Source: Solea solea | Lineage: Eukaryota > Chordata > Actinopteri > Pleuronectiformes > Soleidae | NCBI RefSeq assembly: GCF_958295425.1 | Contig: NC_081136.1 | Location: 26,543,436-26,607,435 of the forward strand | Length of the DNA: 64,000 nt | Direction of reading: 5' to 3' | Shown here: positions 62,197 through 64,000 of the stretch, piece after piece | How the letters are laid out: each line of letters starts with the position of its first letter | Numbering within the stretch: position 1 is the stretch's first letter | Notes under the pieces: model-generated | Told to the model about the DNA's origin: nothing | Databases searched by the model: none | The model's input: only the letters and a program-made list of their open reading frames with translations | Program-made: the position numbers and the translations under genes

Positions 62197-62476
62197 GGGC
62201 GATGGCAGCTCAGTGGTCAAGCGAGTCGTCTTTCACCTCAAAGGTTGTGGGTTTGATTCTTGGCTCCGCTAGTCGATGTGTTCTTGGGCAAGACAATTAA
62301 CCCCATGTTGCTTCTGATGGCAGTGCTGGCAACGTATGAATGGGTATGTTGATGCACTGTATGAAAGTGTGAGGGCATGGGTGTGAATGGGTGAATCGCA
62401 AAACTGTAGTGTAAAGCAGCTTTGAGTGGTCATCAAGAATTGAAAAGCGCTATATAAATACAAACCATTTACCATT
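62197..62476 (+). mobile_element. tRNA-derived SINE-like element
   Basis: Head GGCAGCTCAGTGGTCAAGCG (A-box type) and GGTTGTGGGTTTGATTCTTG (B-box type) about 40 bases apart. The body contains TGTTCTTGGGCAAGACAATT and the 3' end GAAAAGCGCTATATAAATAC. This is a common layout of a teleost SINE. Confidence 0.75.
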
Positions 62477-63474
62477 TGGTTGACGAATAAAGTTGATTGA
62501 TTTGCACTGGATTGAAAACCAGACTCCCATCCTACACAGAACACAAGCAAAAAAAACTGGTGAAGTGGTGACCTCAACCTCCACATCTTTCCACAGAGGA
62601 TTCATGAGTATAGAGACTTCACATTAGTGTCATCAAGAGCAAAAGCAGTGACCGCTGCACTAGAGTGATGGCCTGTTGAATTACAAATGAAGGGTGTATT
62701 TGTGCTGCGTCTTGGGAAAACTTGTGTAGAGTGGAACAGTCTAAGATGACTCATCATAACGTGTTGATGTTAATGTTGTGGCAACGTAATGTACGACAAA
62801 CTGTGCAGTACAACACAGAGGCTGTCACGGAGGTGAACAGGTCGTCCGTGTTGCCACTTCATGATAGAATTAACAACGCTGTCAGCACTAACAGCTGCAG
62901 CGGCGGCTGTGTCGCACAGCTCATAAAAAGTAGCCAAGAGATTGTTTTATCGCTGCAATTAGCATGAAAAATCCTCCTCCGAGTCAAATCCCAACACAAA
63001 AACATGACTTTTTTAAAAAGAAATTCAGTGTATCTTACATATCCTGGGGATGTCATTGTCCACTACAAAAAATAAACAAGCCATAAATCTGCTAAGCGAT
63101 CAGAAGATTGCAGCTCCAGAACTCGCCCCAAGTTACGAAGTTATCTTTGCTATCAAAATCCACTGATAGGGTACAATCCACGGCTACAGTGCAAACAGGG
63201 ACACATCTCATGGTGCCAGTTGGGCAGAATGTGAAGAAATAAACACAAAGTGCAACAGTATAACTCAATTCCAAAACAAAACATGGCAGTAGACATTAAG
63301 GTATGCATGTCTCTAAAATACTTAAATTCTGTTTTATTGAGAAGGTCCCACAGAATATGACTTTGAGAATTCTTAGTACTGTATATCATTCTTGTACAAT
63401 AAATGAATATAAGTATTTCCAAAACCACAGAAGGAGAAAATGGAAAAGGAGATATAATGGATGATTAAATCCAG

Positions 63475-63770
63475 AAAAATCCTTTTGGCTTCTCCCTCTA
63501 TAGGGGTCACCACAGCAAATTATCTGCACCTGGTACACCCTTCCTGGCGCAAACTTCCCATTTATCTGGGTTTGGGACTGGCACTATAGGAGAACACTTT
63601 GTGGCCCCTGAGGCTGGGGTCTGTCACAGCAGAGTGTCCAAGTAACAATGAGCAATGGGGTTTTGGTACCTTGCTCTGAGGTACCCTAGCCGTTGACCTG
63701 GCTGGGACTCAAATTGGCAACCCTCTGGTTACAAGCCAAATTCCCTTTCCGCTTGGCCATGTGCTGCCCT
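63475..63770 (-). mobile_element. tRNA-derived SINE, near full length
   Basis: On the minus strand from 63770: a GGCAGCACATGGCCAAGCGG head (A box), ACCAGAGGGTTGCCAATTTG then AGTCCC (B-box type), GGTACC-AGAGCAAGGTACC, CCCCATTGCTCATTGTTACT, and a tail matching GTGACCCCTATAGAGGGAGA. The truncated copy at 32775-32931 shares the last blocks. Confidence 0.75.
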
Positions 63771-64000
63771 ACTAACTATCAAACAAATACAAATAAAAAT
63801 AGGAGTTGCTGTGTGACACCATGTGGCAGTACAACAATGGTAATTGCCTGTGACCTACATCAGTAACATCTAGTCTCTTCAGTCTCGTGTGCTGGTCTGA
63901 CGATATCTACATCTAGTGTGTGTTTTCGTGTGTGTTGAGCATTAAGCTGCTTTTATTAGAGTTTTTACAGGCACACACATTCACATGCACCACCACGTGC

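Larger units (their letters stand above)
60085..64000 (+). other. ano2 intron continuing off the right edge
   Basis: The next anoctamin exon must supply one base to complete the proline codon left open at 60084. I found no convincing candidate before 64000. The region holds the two SINEs and a SINE-like tail at 60540-60612. Confidence 0.5.

Overview
The window is nuclear DNA of a ray-finned (teleost) fish. It holds intron-rich genes with GT-AG splice sites, many (CA)n/(TG)n microsatellites, tRNA-derived SINEs and small inverted-repeat (MITE-like) elements typical of fish. I read three protein-coding genes exon by exon. No bacterial-type system, CRISPR array, rRNA gene or intact virus is visible. 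A 200-base run of N at 56942-57141 marks an assembly gap.

Layout: (1) 1-about 4600, minus strand: hbp1, the HMG-box transcription factor 1. The 5' UTR, promoter and nine coding exons are present; the exons for the C-terminal HMG box lie beyond the left edge. (2) 4600-8570: intergenic, AT-rich, with a roughly 670-bp inverted-repeat element and diverged tandem copies. (3) 8571-19698, plus strand: a complete pik3cg (PI3-kinase p110-gamma catalytic subunit), 23 coding exons that join without a frame break into 1113 codons; its 3' UTR probably runs to about 20835. (4) 20835-26600: intergenic, repeats only. (5) 26625-60084 and beyond the right edge, plus strand: an anoctamin of the ANO1/ANO2 class, closest to ANO2 (calcium-activated chloride channel). 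It has two phase-compatible alternative N-termini. The exons for the first transmembrane segments are not found in the stretch that contains the gap, and the C-terminal half lies beyond the right edge.

The three genes are not an operon or a pathway. hbp1 and pik3cg are near neighbours in mammals too (with PRKAR2B between them), but here they stand head to head with no third gene recognisable between them, and an ANO2-type gene follows. This indicates local rearrangement in fish.

Most worth a second look: a tryptophan in place of a nearly invariant arginine in the p110-gamma activation loop; splice acceptors in two different genes built directly on (TG)n microsatellites; the many-exon N-terminal half of fish pik3cg compared with one large exon in mammals; missing anoctamin exons at the gap; and several structured repeats (a 17-bp perfect hairpin, a 47-bp exact duplication, a SINE with a 13-bp target-site duplication). 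I did not find a clearly new biological system.
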